Made by a program: the position numbers and the translations under genes
Shown: positions 51,109 to 63,504 of the stretch, piece by piece
Numbering within the stretch: position 1 is the first letter of the stretch
How the letters are laid out: every line of letters starts with the position of its first letter
Source: Falsiroseomonas sp050563535
GTDB taxonomy: Bacteria > Pseudomonadota > Alphaproteobacteria > Acetobacterales > Acetobacteraceae
Direction of reading: 5' to 3'
Length of the DNA: 64,000 nucleotides
Assembly (NCBI RefSeq): GCF_050563535.1
Contig: NZ_JBNXUO010000019.1
Location: forward strand, 29,543-93,542
The notes under the pieces: generated by a model
Database searches by the model: none
What the model was told of the DNA's origin: nothing
Seen by the model: only the letters and a program-made list of their open reading frames with translations

Positions 51109-52386
51109 TCAGCCCCGCCGCCGGCGGCGCCGCATCTGCACCCAGACCAGCCCCGCCACCACCGGCACCAGCGCCGCCAGCACCGCCTCGGCCTTCAGCC
51201 AGCCGCCCCAGGGCAGCGGCTTCAGCGCATAGCCCGCCAGCGACAGCACGTAGTAGCTGATGCCGGCGACGGAGAGGCCCTCCACCGTCTCCTGCAGGCG
51301 AAGCTGGGCGCGGCCGGTTTCCGCCATCGCACCCAGCAGCTTCTGGGTCTGCGCCTCCTGCGCGACCGCCACACGCGCGCGCAGCAGGTCCACCGCGCGG
51401 GCGCAGCGGGTGGACAGGGTCGCGATGCGCGCGCCCGTCGCCTCCACCGTCGCGATGGCGGGGTCGAGCCGCCGCTCCAGGTAGTCCGCCAGCGTCGGCA
51501 GGCCGTGCAACCGTTCCTCCCGCAGGGATTGCAGGCGCCGCCCGACCAGGACGTGGTAGGCGCGCGACGCGCTGAAGCGGTCCGCCGTCCCGGCGGCCAG
51601 GCGCTCGATGGTGGTGGCGAGGCCGGTGAGCTGTTCCAGCGCGTCGCGCTCCGCCTCCAGCGCCTGCAGGCCGGGCAGCTTCGCGGCCAGCGCGGCGAGG
51701 CTGGCGGAGGCGCGGGCCAGTTCCGGCCCGCAGGCGCGGGCCTGTGGCAGCGCGAGCAGCGCCAGCAGGCGGTAGGTCTCGACCTCCCACAGGGCCTGCG
51801 CCAGCCGGCCGGCCAGCGCCGCCGTCATGCCGTGGTCCTGCAGCAGGATGCGGGTGAAGCCGTCGGGGCCGGGGCGGAAATCCGTCCAGGCGGTGGCGGC
51901 GCCGGCCGACAGGCTCGACCCCGCCAGGTTGTCCGGCGCGAAGCAGCCGGGGGGAGGGGGCGCGTCCTCCCCCTCGCTGCGGAGGATGGCGACATGGGCG
52001 GCGACGAGGGTGCGGCCGGGCAGCTCCGCCAGCCAGTCGGTCGGCACCGCCCCGATGGCCGGGCCCTCGAAGGGGTCCGGGGCGGCGCCGTCGGGGCCGG
52101 GGCGGAGGAAGGTCCAGCCGTCGAATTCCGTGTGACGTTCGTAGCGCAGCGTGAAGCGGCCGAAATCCGCCATCACGAAATCCGCGCCCGCATCCGGCGG
52201 CGTCACGCCGTAGCGGCGGCAGAGCGTCGCGAGATGCGCGACCGCCGCGCCGCGGTCCGCCCCCGCGTCGCGCAACTGCGCCAGGCGGCTGATCGCGACG
52301 GGGGTGGCCAGCGGCAGGGGCGGGCGGGCGTGCAGCTCCCCGGCCAGCAGGTCGCGGTCGGGATGCAGGGGGAGGGAGGAGATCAT
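51109..52386 (-). CDS. DUF3422 family membrane protein
   Basis: A 425-residue protein with a long soluble N-terminal region (HPDRDLLAGELHARPPLPL at the start, FGRFTLRYERHTEFDGWTF) and two C-terminal helices (SVAGISYYVLSLAGYAL and EAVLAALVPVVAGLVWVQM) separated by the charged turn WGGWLKAE. These blocks match DUF3422, widespread in proteobacteria and of unknown role. It is antiparallel to grpE and dnaK and lies between them. Confidence 0.88.
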   Translation of the reverse strand: MISSLPLHPDRDLLAGELHARPPLPLATPVAISRLAQLRDAGADRGAAVAHLATLCRRYGVTPPDAGADFVMADFGRFTLRYERHTEFDGWTFLRPGPDGAAPDPFEGPAIGAVPTDWLAELPGRTLVAAHVAILRSEGEDAPPPPGCFAPDNLAGSSLSAGAATAWTDFRPGPDGFTRILLQDHGMTAALAGRLAQALWEVETYRLLALLALPQARACGPELARASASLAALAAKLPGLQALEAERDALEQLTGLATTIERLAAGTADRFSASRAYHVLVGRRLQSLREERLHGLPTLADYLERRLDPAIATVEATGARIATLSTRCARAVDLLRARVAVAQEAQTQKLLGAMAETGRAQLRLQETVEGLSVAGISYYVLSLAGYALKPLPWGGWLKAEAVLAALVPVVAGLVWVQMRRRRRRG

Positions 52387-52480
52387 GTCGCGGCCCGCAG
52401 GATAGCCATGACTGGCGCCGCGGCGGTAGCAGCGATGCGCGCGGCGCGCGGCAGGCCGGCCCCGTCGGCCCGCCGCCCCC

Positions 52481-52507
52481 CTTGCCGTGCCGCATGGCGG
52501 TGAATAT
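52481..52507 (+). promoter_or_regulatory. Candidate RpoH (heat-shock) promoter of dnaK
   Basis: CTTG at 52481-52484 is followed after 17 bp by GAATAT (52502-52507). Alphaproteobacterial sigma-32 promoters have a conserved CTTG and a CTATAT-like -10 at this spacing. The start would give a leader of about 80 bases before dnaK. Match is partial. Confidence 0.45.
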
Positions 52508-52597
52508 GTCACGGCCATCACCACCCACCCCATCCGGCAGGGGCCGGGCGCGGTGCCTTCGGGGCCGCACCCACGCCGCCGAACAAGGAGCACACGG

Positions 52598-54532
<1,935 letters not shown>

Positions 54533-54636
54533 CCGGGGCTTCGCTTCCGGATCGAAGGAATCGGCGCGCCCGGCTTCCGAAAGGGGGTCGGGCGCTGCCC
54601 TGTTGAAGCCTCTGCGCATCGAGGACCAACGGCCCC

Positions 54637-55794
54637 ATGGCCAAGCGCGACTTCTACGAGGTCCTGGGCGTCGCCCGGGACGCGAGCGAGGAGGACCTGA
54701 AGAAGGCCTACCGCAAGCTCGCCATGCAGTTCCACCCCGACCGCAACCAGGGCGACAAGGCGGCGGAAGGCAAGTTCAAGGAACTGAACGAGGCGTATGA
54801 CGTCCTGAAGGACGCCGAGAAGCGCGCCGCCTATGATCGCTTCGGCCATGCCGCCTTCGAAGGGGGCGGCGGCGGCCCGGGCGGCTTCGGCGGCGGCGCC
54901 GGCGGCAACCCCTTCGGCGGCGCCTTCGAGGACATCTTCGAGGAGATGTTCGGCGGCCTGCGCGGCGGCGGGGCGCGCGGCCGCGGCCCGGTCGGGCGCG
55001 GCGCCGACCTCCGCCAGCAGGTCGAGGTGACGCTGGAGGAAGCCTTCGCCGGCGCGAAGAAGACCATCCGCGTGCCTTCCTCCGTCGCCTGCGAGGCCTG
55101 CAAGGGCAGCGGCGCGGAAGGCAGCACCGCCCAGGCGGCCAGCACCTGCGGCACCTGCGGCGGCGCGGGCAAGGTGCGCGCCCAGCAGGGCTTCTTCCTG
55201 ATCGAGCGCACCTGCCCCACCTGCTCGGGCAGCGGCCGCGTCATCAAGAACCCCTGCAAGGTCTGCGCCGGCCAGGGCCGGGTCCAGCGCGACCGCACTC
55301 TCGCCGTCTCCATCCCGGCGGGCGTCGAGGACGGCACGCGCATCCGCCTCTCGGGCGAGGGCGAGGCCGGTCTGCGCGGCGCGCCGGCTGGCGACCTCTA
55401 CGTGGATGTCGGCGTGAAGTCGCACCCGATCTTCCAGCGCGACGGCGCCAACATCTTCGTCCGCGTGCCGCTGCGGATGACGCAGGCCGCGCTCGGCGGC
55501 GCGGTCGAGGTGCCGACCATCGACGGCGGGCGGGCGCGCGTCACCGTCCCGGCCGGCACCCAGACGGGCGACCAGTTCCGGCTGCGCGGCAAGGGATTCT
55601 CGGTCCTGCGCAGTGCGGCGCGGGGGGACATGTATGTCCAGGTCGCGGTGGAGACGCCGCAGAACCTCACCAAGCGCCAGCAGGAATTGCTGGCGGAGTT
55701 CGAGCGCGAGGCCGAGACCTCCGGCCGGAGCAGCCCGGAATCCGAAGGCTTCTTCGCCAAGGTGAAGGAATTCTGGGACGGGCTCGGCCGCTAG
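54637..55794 (+). CDS. dnaJ: Chaperone DnaJ (Hsp40)
   Basis: Co-chaperone stimulating DnaK ATPase, 385 residues. The J domain contains the HPD motif (QFHPDRNQGDK), followed by a Gly/Phe-rich stretch, a zinc-finger region with four CxxCxGxG-type motifs (CEACKGSG, CGTCGGAG, CPTCSGSG, CKVCAGQG) and the peptide-binding C-terminal domain. Transcribed with dnaK. Confidence 0.98.
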   Translation: MAKRDFYEVLGVARDASEEDLKKAYRKLAMQFHPDRNQGDKAAEGKFKELNEAYDVLKDAEKRAAYDRFGHAAFEGGGGGPGGFGGGAGGNPFGGAFEDIFEEMFGGLRGGGARGRGPVGRGADLRQQVEVTLEEAFAGAKKTIRVPSSVACEACKGSGAEGSTAQAASTCGTCGGAGKVRAQQGFFLIERTCPTCSGSGRVIKNPCKVCAGQGRVQRDRTLAVSIPAGVEDGTRIRLSGEGEAGLRGAPAGDLYVDVGVKSHPIFQRDGANIFVRVPLRMTQAALGGAVEVPTIDGGRARVTVPAGTQTGDQFRLRGKGFSVLRSAARGDMYVQVAVETPQNLTKRQQELLAEFEREAETSGRSSPESEGFFAKVKEFWDGLGR

Positions 55795-56115
55795 GCTCCG
55801 GCCCGGGCGGGCCCGCGCGACTGTGATGGGGGGCAGGGCGCGGTCCCGCTTGCCCCGGCATGCAACCCGCGGCAGGCGGCCACGTTGTTCCCATGACCGT
55901 CGCATCCCCCCAGCGACGGCCCAGGCAGGCGGCGGCGCGGTTTCGGTCCCACCCGCGTCGCCGCCCGCCCCCCATCCCCGCTGCTTCTGCCCTTGTCCCT
56001 AGCCCGCGATCGTCCTGAGTGTGCGCGCCGCAGGCGGACATACGCAGGGCGTGAATCGCCGGGCCAAAGGGGGCTGGACCGGCATTGACCTGACGACAGT
56101 CAGGGCAACGCCGGT
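55795..56115. other. 321-bp convergent gap after dnaJ with an imperfect hairpin
   Basis: No convincing gene is visible. A 7-bp stem (CCGTCGC 55897-55903 with GCGACGG 55913-55919) lies in the middle. At the right end a 17-bp stem with two mismatches (56078-56094 with 56099-56115, GACA loop) abuts the stop of the methyltransferase gene and probably terminates that gene. The remainder is GC-rich spacer. Confidence 0.6.
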
Positions 56116-56940
56116 CTAGCGCAGCGCGCGCAGGCTGACCGCCAGCGGCAGCCAGGGCTGGTCAGGCCAGGTCCAGAGACCATCGGCGTCGCGCACCAGG
56201 CAGCGGAAAAGCTGCCAGGTCAGGCGCGGATGCTCCCGCAGCCAGTCGAGCCGCAGTCCCGCCGCGCGCAGCGCGCCCAGGATGTCGGACAGCGGATGCA
56301 ACCAGGTCATGGTGCGGCTGTTGGCCAGGCGCGCGGCGGGGTCGGCATAGTCGGAAGGCTCGTCCCAGATGCGGCCGGCGCGTTCGAAATAGGGTGCGAC
56401 CCAGCCCGGCCGTCCGGCCGCATCGGCCGCCATGTCGTCGAAGACCAGGGCTGCGGGGTGCGAATCCGCGAAATGGAGAGCCCCGCCGGGGCGCAGGAAA
56501 TGCGCGATCACGCGCGCCCAGCCGGCAAGGTCGGGATACCAGCCGATCGTGCCCCAGCTCGTGAAGACCAGGTCGAAGCTCCCGCCTTCCCCGGGCAGCG
56601 CCGCCGGCGCGCCATGCACCTCCGACAGCACGAAGCGGGCATTCGCCAGCTGCAATTCGGCGGCCAGCGCGCGGGCGGCCCCGATCGCGGCGGGGCTGAA
56701 ATCCACGCCCACCACCTCCGCCGCGCCGCGCTGCGCGAGGGCGACGCTGTCGTCGCCGATGTGGCATTGCAGGTGCAGCACGCGCAGCCCCGCCACGGGA
56801 CCGAGCTCCGCCTCCACGATGGCATCCAGCGTCCCGCGGCCTGCACGGTGCGACGACCGGTCATAGCCGCCCGGGCCGAGATGGACCGCCGTCCGCTCCT
56901 CCCAGTTGGCACGGTTCAGCGCGCGCCAGTCCTCCGCCAT
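56116..56940 (-). CDS. SAM-dependent class I methyltransferase
   Basis: A 274-residue Rossmann-fold methyltransferase. The AdoMet-binding block is VLHLQCHIGDDSVALAQRGA with VVGVDFSPAAIGAARALA, and the catalytic-side segment FDLVFTSWGTIGWYPDLAGW. The LHLQCHIGDD variant is found in small-molecule methyltransferases of unknown substrate. The ATG at 56940 fits the domain start (MAEDWRALNRANWEER). It is divergent from dapB. Confidence 0.88.
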   Translation of the reverse strand: MAEDWRALNRANWEERTAVHLGPGGYDRSSHRAGRGTLDAIVEAELGPVAGLRVLHLQCHIGDDSVALAQRGAAEVVGVDFSPAAIGAARALAAELQLANARFVLSEVHGAPAALPGEGGSFDLVFTSWGTIGWYPDLAGWARVIAHFLRPGGALHFADSHPAALVFDDMAADAAGRPGWVAPYFERAGRIWDEPSDYADPAARLANSRTMTWLHPLSDILGALRAAGLRLDWLREHPRLTWQLFRCLVRDADGLWTWPDQPWLPLAVSLRALR

Positions 56941-57050
56941 CGCCGTTCCCCTGTCCCACGCGGCACCCGCGCCGCTTGACCCCGTGCCGCCCGCGGGCGA
57001 AGCGTCAGGGTGGCGCCGGGCGCGGCGCGGTGGCAAGCGGAGGGCCAGAC

Positions 57051-57824
57051 ATGCGCATCGGGATCGCCGGCATAGCGGGCCGCATGGGCCGGCTGCTGGC
57101 CGAGGAGGCGCTGGCCGCCGGCGCCACGCTGGTGGGCGGCACGCTGCGTCCGGGCTCGGCCAAGGCCCCGCCGCCCGGCGCCGCGGTGTTGGCCGATGCC
57201 GCGGCCCTGTTCGCCGCAAGCGACGTGGTGATCGACTTCACCCATGCCGAGGAGGCCGCGCCGCACGCCGCGCTGGCCGCGCGCAGCGGCAAGGGGCTGG
57301 TGCTCGGATCGTCCGGGCTGAACGCGGCGCAGGAACGCGCGGTGGCGGAAGCGGCGGCGGCGGTGCCCATCGTCTACGCCGCCAATTTCGCGCCGGGCGT
57401 CAACCTGGTGCTCGCCCTCGCCGAACGCATGGCCGCCGCGCTGCCCGCCGCGCAGTACGACGCGGAGATCGTGGAGATGCACCACCGGCAGAAGGTGGAC
57501 GCACCCTCGGGCACCGCGGTCGCGATGGGGCGCGCCGTGGCGAAGGGCCGCGGCACGACGCTGGAGGCGGCGGGGATCGAGAGCGGGCGGGACGGCCATG
57601 GCGGCCCGCGCGCGACCGGCGCCATCGGCTTCGCCGCGCTGCGCGGCGGGCAGGTGGTGGGGGAGCACACGCTGGTCTTCGCCGGCGCGACCGAACACAT
57701 CGCGCTGACCCATCGCAGCTTCGACCGCCGCGCCTATGCCACCGGCGCGGTGCGCGCGGCGGGGTGGCTGCGCGGAAGGCCGGCCGGGCTGTATTCGATG
57801 ATGGACGTCCTCGGAATGACGTGA
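57051..57824 (+). CDS. dapB: 4-hydroxy-tetrahydrodipicolinate reductase
   Basis: NAD(P)H-dependent step of lysine and meso-diaminopimelate synthesis. The 257-residue protein has the dinucleotide motif GIAGRMGRLL, the linker VIDFTHAEEA, NFAPGVN and the catalytic EMHHRQKVDAPSGTA. GCGGAGGG lies upstream of the ATG. It precedes metK by 129 bp; the two may be independently transcribed. Confidence 0.97.
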   Translation: MRIGIAGIAGRMGRLLAEEALAAGATLVGGTLRPGSAKAPPPGAAVLADAAALFAASDVVIDFTHAEEAAPHAALAARSGKGLVLGSSGLNAAQERAVAEAAAAVPIVYAANFAPGVNLVLALAERMAAALPAAQYDAEIVEMHHRQKVDAPSGTAVAMGRAVAKGRGTTLEAAGIESGRDGHGGPRATGAIGFAALRGGQVVGEHTLVFAGATEHIALTHRSFDRRAYATGAVRAAGWLRGRPAGLYSMMDVLGMT

Positions 57825-57953
57825 CACGCGGGGGCGGGCGCCTGCCTTGACCCCGCCCCACCGCGCTGCGATACGCCCCCGTCCCGGATCCGCCGGGGCC
57901 TTGCATCTGGCTGGCCCCCGCCGGCCACACGCGACAAGAGGCCGAACCACGCC

Positions 57954-59141
57954 ATGCGCGACAAGGGCGAATACCTGTTCACGTCGGAGAGCGTCTCCGA
58001 AGGCCACCCGGACAAGGTGGCGGACCGCATCTCCGACACGGTGCTGGACGCCTATCTCTCGGCCGATCCCTATTCCCGCGTCGCCTGCGAGACGCTGGTG
58101 ACCACCAACCGCGTGGTGCTGGCCGGCGAGACGCGCGGCCCCGGCAGCGTGACGCCCGAACTGCTGGTCCACCTCGCCCGCATGGCGATCCACGACATCG
58201 GCTACGAGCAGGACGGCTTCCACTGGCAGAACGCGCATGTGGAATGCCACCTGCACGCCCAGTCCGCCCACATCGCGCAGGGCGTCGACGCCGCCGGCAA
58301 CAAGGACGAAGGCGCCGGCGACCAGGGCATCATGTTCGGCTACGCCTGCACCGAGACGCCGGACCTGATGCCGGCGCCGCTGTACTACGCACACACCATC
58401 CTGCGCCGCGTCAGCGAACTGCGCCGCATCAAGGACAAGGCGGTCGAGGGCCTGCTGCCCGACGCCAAGTCCCAGGTCACGCTGCGCTACGTGGACGGCA
58501 AGCCGGTGGGCGCGACCTCCGTCGTCGTCTCGACCCAGCATGTGGACGGGCTGGAGCAGGCCGAGATCAAGGCGATGCTCCGCCCGCTGGTCGAGAGCAC
58601 GCTGCCCAAGGGCTGGATGTGCCCGGACAACGAGTTCTACGTGAACCCGACCGGCAAGTTCGTCATCGGCGGGCCGGACGGCGACTGCGGCCTGACCGGG
58701 CGCAAGATCATCGTCGACACCTATGGCGGCGCGGCCCCGCATGGCGGCGGCGCCTTCAGCGGCAAGGACCCGACGAAGGTGGACCGCTCGGCCGCCTATG
58801 CCGCGCGCTACGTGGCGAAGAACGTCGTCGCCGCCGGCCTCGCGGACCGCTGCACCATCCAGGTCAGCTACGCGATCGGCGTGTCGAAGCCGCTGTCGGT
58901 CTATTTCGACCTGCACGGCACCGGCAAGGACGTGGACGAGGCGAAGCTGGCGAAGGTGGTGGACGGGCTCGTCAACCTCTCCCCCCGCGGCATCCGGGAG
59001 CATCTGCACCTGAATCGCCCGATCTACGTCCCCACCAGCTCCTACGGCCATTTCGGCCGCACGCCGGACGCCGAGAAGGGGACCTTCACCTGGGAGAAGA
59101 CCGACTTGGCCGACGAGCTGCGGCGCGCCTTCGGCCGCTGA
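57954..59141 (+). CDS. metK: S-adenosylmethionine synthetase
   Basis: Makes AdoMet from methionine and ATP; 395 residues. Conserved blocks are FTSESVSEGHPDKVADRIS, GAGDQGIMFGYACTET and GGPDGDCGLTGRKIIVDTYG with HGGGAFSGKDPTKVDRSAAY. The 129-bp leader shows no recognisable SAM riboswitch. A strong terminator follows 25 bases after the stop. Confidence 0.98.
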   Translation: MRDKGEYLFTSESVSEGHPDKVADRISDTVLDAYLSADPYSRVACETLVTTNRVVLAGETRGPGSVTPELLVHLARMAIHDIGYEQDGFHWQNAHVECHLHAQSAHIAQGVDAAGNKDEGAGDQGIMFGYACTETPDLMPAPLYYAHTILRRVSELRRIKDKAVEGLLPDAKSQVTLRYVDGKPVGATSVVVSTQHVDGLEQAEIKAMLRPLVESTLPKGWMCPDNEFYVNPTGKFVIGGPDGDCGLTGRKIIVDTYGGAAPHGGGAFSGKDPTKVDRSAAYAARYVAKNVVAAGLADRCTIQVSYAIGVSKPLSVYFDLHGTGKDVDEAKLAKVVDGLVNLSPRGIREHLHLNRPIYVPTSSYGHFGRTPDAEKGTFTWEKTDLADELRRAFGR

Positions 59142-59165
59142 GGCCGCGGCCCTTGCAGGATGGCG

Positions 59166-59198
59166 GGGCGGCGGGCGAAAGCCTGCCGCCCTTTTCCT
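59166..59198 (+). terminator. Rho-independent terminator after metK
   Basis: GGGCGGCGGGC (59166-59176) pairs with GCCTGCCGCCC (59181-59191; one G-T pair) around a GAAA tetraloop and is followed by TTTTCCTTT. This is the clearest classical terminator in the window and separates metK from trmB. Confidence 0.9.
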
Positions 59199-59222
59199 TT
59201 CCATGATGGTCCCGCACCGCGC

Positions 59223-59933
59223 ATGACCGCCGACCGACCGCCCCTCGCCGAGGGGATCCCGGACCGCCTCTATGGCCGCCGCCGCGGGCATCCGCTGCGG
59301 CCGCGCCAGCAGAAGCTGCTCGACGTCACCCTGCCGCGGCTTCGCTTGGCCGATGCCGAGGCGGCCGACCCGCTGGCCGCCTTCGGCATGCCGGGCGCGC
59401 CGCTCTGGCTCGAGGTCGGGTTCGGCGGGGGGGAACACGCGCTGGCGCAGGTCGAGGCGCATCCCGGCGTCGCCTACATCGCCTCCGAGGTGTTCGAGAA
59501 CGGGCTCTGTTCCCTGCTGACGCGCCTCGTCCCGGAAGGCGAGGAGGCGGACGCGCCGCTGCCGCGCAACCTCCGGCTATGGCCGCGGGATGCGCGGCAC
59601 CTGGTTTCCGCCCTGCCCGAGGGCGCGCTCGACCGGCTTTTCCTGATGTTCCCCGACCCTTGGCCCAAGGCGCGCCACGCCAAGCGGCGCTTCGTCAACC
59701 CGGCGCTGCTGCCCGCGGTCGCCCGCGCCATCCGCCCGGGCGGCGAATGGCGCATCGCCTCCGACGACCCGACCTACCAGGGCTGGGTGGAGGAGGTGAT
59801 GGCCGGCGCCGATGGTTTCGAGCGCCTGTCCCGCGACGAAACGCGGCCCGAGGGCTGGCCCGGCACGCGGTACGAAGCCAAGGCGTTGCGGGAAGGACGC
59901 ACTCCCTTCTACTGGGTGTTTCGTCGCCGCTGA
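59223..59933 (+). CDS. trmB: tRNA (guanine-N7-)-methyltransferase TrmB
   Basis: Methylates G46 in the variable loop of tRNAs using AdoMet; 236 residues. AdoMet-binding EVGFGGGEH, IASEVFENG and the characteristic FPDPWPKARHAKRRFVNP identify it. The N-terminal basic segment GRRRGHPLRPRQ is usual. It follows the metK terminator and precedes an AT-rich palindromic region. Confidence 0.95.
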   Translation: MTADRPPLAEGIPDRLYGRRRGHPLRPRQQKLLDVTLPRLRLADAEAADPLAAFGMPGAPLWLEVGFGGGEHALAQVEAHPGVAYIASEVFENGLCSLLTRLVPEGEEADAPLPRNLRLWPRDARHLVSALPEGALDRLFLMFPDPWPKARHAKRRFVNPALLPAVARAIRPGGEWRIASDDPTYQGWVEEVMAGADGFERLSRDETRPEGWPGTRYEAKALREGRTPFYWVFRRR

Positions 59934-59943
59934 TCGCGATTGT

Positions 59944-59960
59944 GTGATTGTATAAATCAC
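59944..59960. promoter_or_regulatory. Perfect 6-5-6 palindrome, candidate operator
   Basis: GTGATT-GTATA-AATCAC (59944-59960) lies in an AT-rich stretch between trmB and the small protease-like gene, 43 bp before that ATG. It resembles CRP/FNR- or GntR-type operators (TGTGA at 59943-59947), but the spacing does not match CRP exactly. Function inferred. Confidence 0.4.
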
Positions 59961-60002
59961 GGTATCGTGAGGCTCGGTTGATTGCACCGGGTCACTCGCG
60001 CC

Positions 60003-60494
60003 ATGTCCGTTCCGCTGCCCGCCAATGACGACTACCGCCGCCGCCTGCGGCACCCGGCCGAGTTCACCGGCGAGCGCGGCGGATATGCCCCCTGGTGCGG
60101 CCCGGCGGCGGTGGCGACCGCGGCGGGCCTGTCCTATGGCAGCGCCTGCGACCTGCTGGCCCGCGTCGCCCCGGACCGCTACCCGCCGGGGCGGGAGATC
60201 ATGACCGCCTGGTGGCGCGACCTTGTGGCGGCGCTGGACCTGGCCGGCGTGCCGGCCGAACCCCGCCCCGTCGAAGGCCGCCCGACCCTCTGTCAGACGG
60301 TCAGGGGGGGGCTGCCGGAGGGCTGGTGGCTGGCCCGTGTCACAGGGCATTTCTGCCTGCTGGAGGTGGCGCGCCGCGGCACCGCGCGCGTCTTCGACAA
60401 CCGTCTGCACGCCGAACCGCTTTCGGTGCGCGCGCATGGCCGGCGGCGGGTGACGCATCTCGCCGCCCTGCCGGCGCCGCCGGGGGCCGAGTAG
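60003..60494 (+). CDS. Small papain/C39-like cysteine-peptidase-fold protein, function unknown
   Basis: A 163-residue soluble protein with a possible catalytic triad: C32 in GYAPWCGPAAVATA at the start of a helix, H116 in TGHFCLLEV before a strand and D132/N133 in RVFDNRL. The order Cys...His...Asp/Asn, with C preceding GPAA, is typical of C39 and papain-like folds. There is no signal peptide or GG leader region. The ATG at 60003 is preferred over a TTG at 59982. It precedes rimP but a promoter separates them. The family is not recognised. Confidence 0.6.
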   Translation: MSVPLPANDDYRRRLRHPAEFTGERGGYAPWCGPAAVATAAGLSYGSACDLLARVAPDRYPPGREIMTAWWRDLVAALDLAGVPAEPRPVEGRPTLCQTVRGGLPEGWWLARVTGHFCLLEVARRGTARVFDNRLHAEPLSVRAHGRRRVTHLAALPAPPGAE

Positions 60495-60501
60495 TCGGTC
60501 C

Positions 60502-60530
60502 TTGCCGCCGCCCTGCGCCAGGGCTATATG
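60502..60530 (+). promoter_or_regulatory. Promoter of the rimP-nusA-infB operon
   Basis: TTGCCG (60502-60507) and TATATG (60525-60530) are 17 bp apart, a good housekeeping match in this GC-rich genome. Transcription would begin near 60537, giving a leader of about 87 bases that contains the hairpin at 60563-60589. Confidence 0.6.
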
Positions 60531-60562
60531 GGTGGTCGAGATCGCTTTCCGAGTTGACGGGA

Positions 60563-60589
60563 GGTGGCCCCAAAAGGGCCGCCTTTTTT
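60563..60589 (+). terminator. Terminator-like hairpin in the rimP leader, candidate attenuator
   Basis: GGTGGCCC (60563-60570) pairs with GGGCCGCC (60576-60583; one T-G pair) around CAAAA and is followed by TTTTTT (60584-60589). It sits between the promoter and the rimP ATG, so it would stop transcription of the operon unless read through. Confidence 0.75.
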
Positions 60590-60623
60590 GTTGGCCGCGG
60601 CCGGACGCGCAGAAGACAGCCCG

Positions 60624-61175
60624 ATGGACCAGCCCGAAACCACCCCCGCCCCGCCCGACCCCGACCTGCCCCGCCACGAGGGGCTGGAGGCGCGCATCGC
60701 CGACGCCATCCTGCCGAGCCTGGGGCAGATGGGCTACGAACTCGTGCGCGTGCAGGTCAGCGGCAAGGAACGGCCGGTGGTGCAGATCATGGCCGACCGC
60801 GCCGATGGCGACGCCTTCCGGGTCGAGGATTGCGAGGCGATCAGCCATGCGGTCGGCGCCATCCTCGACGTGGCCGACCCGATCCGCGGCGAATGGATGC
60901 TGGAGGTGTCCTCCGCCGGCATCGACCGCCCGCTGACCCGCGCCAAGGACTGGAACCGCTTTGCCGGCCATCTCGCGCAGGTCGAGCTCGTCGTGCCGGT
61001 GGAGGGCCGCAAGCGCTTCAAGGGCATCGCCCTCGGCGCCGATGCCGAGGTGGCGCGGCTGAAGGCCGAGGACGGGACGGAGCACGCCTTCCCGCGCGGC
61101 AACATCCGCAGGGCCAAGCTGGTGCTGACCGACGAACTGATCGCCGCCACGGCGGCGCCGCCCACGCAGAACTAA
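60624..61175 (+). CDS. rimP: Ribosome maturation factor RimP
   Basis: Needed for 30S subunit assembly; 183 residues. The two-domain fold is visible: LGYELVRVQVSGKERPVVQIMADR with DGDAFRVEDCEAISHAVGAILD, and the motif YxLEVSSPGIDRPL here as WMLEVSSAGIDRPLTR (P replaced by A). The ATG at 60624 begins the charged N-terminus. nusA starts 13 bp later, the usual bacterial order. Confidence 0.96.
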   Translation: MDQPETTPAPPDPDLPRHEGLEARIADAILPSLGQMGYELVRVQVSGKERPVVQIMADRADGDAFRVEDCEAISHAVGAILDVADPIRGEWMLEVSSAGIDRPLTRAKDWNRFAGHLAQVELVVPVEGRKRFKGIALGADAEVARLKAEDGTEHAFPRGNIRRAKLVLTDELIAATAAPPTQN

Positions 61176-61187
61176 GGAGAGGCTTTC

Positions 61188-62822
<1,635 letters not shown>

Positions 62823-63504
62823 CATCGCGGACGCGGCGGACGCGCCGGGCGACCCGGAGGAGGAGGCCGAGCGCGGCCCCCTCCGCCGCTGCATCGTCAC
62901 GCGCGAGAGGCAGGCGAAGGAGCTGATGCTGCGTTTCGTGCTCTCGCCCGAGCGCGCCGTGGTTCCCGATCTCGGCGAGAGGCTGCCGGGGCGGGGAATG
63001 TGGTTGAGCGCGAAGGCCGATGTGATAGAACGGGCCGTCACCCGTGGGGCCTTCGCCAAGGCCTCGCGTGGTGTCGCGCATGTGCCCCCCGACCTTCGCG
63101 CCCGGATCGAGGACGGCCTTCGGGGGCGCGTCCGCGACCTTGTCGGTTTCGCAAGGCGGGCGGGGCAGGCGGTGAGTGGCTGGCAGGCGGCCCGGGAATG
63201 GCTCCAGGCCGGCCGGGTCGGCCTGGTGGTGCAGGCGGCCGATGGCAGCCCGGCCGAACGGGCGCGGCTCGTCGGCCTCCGCCAGGTGCCGGTGGTCGCG
63301 CCGATGGGCGCGGCGGAACTGGGCGCGCTGTTCGGCCGGGACCGGGCGGTGCATGTCGCCGTCGCCCCCGGGCGGCTGGCGGAGAGGATCGCGGCGGAAG
63401 CCGCAAGGCTCGCGGGCGTCGCCGCCGCGGGTCTGGAGACGGGCGGCGCGCCCCCGCGCGCGGCCCATGGCGACCCGGCTGCGGGCGGGACTCCCGCCGG
63501 ATGA

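Noticed and set aside
57825..57953. Possible SAM or SAH riboswitch before metK
   Set aside because: No conserved SAM-II, SAM/SAH or SAM-V core could be aligned by eye; the leader is plain GC-rich spacer.
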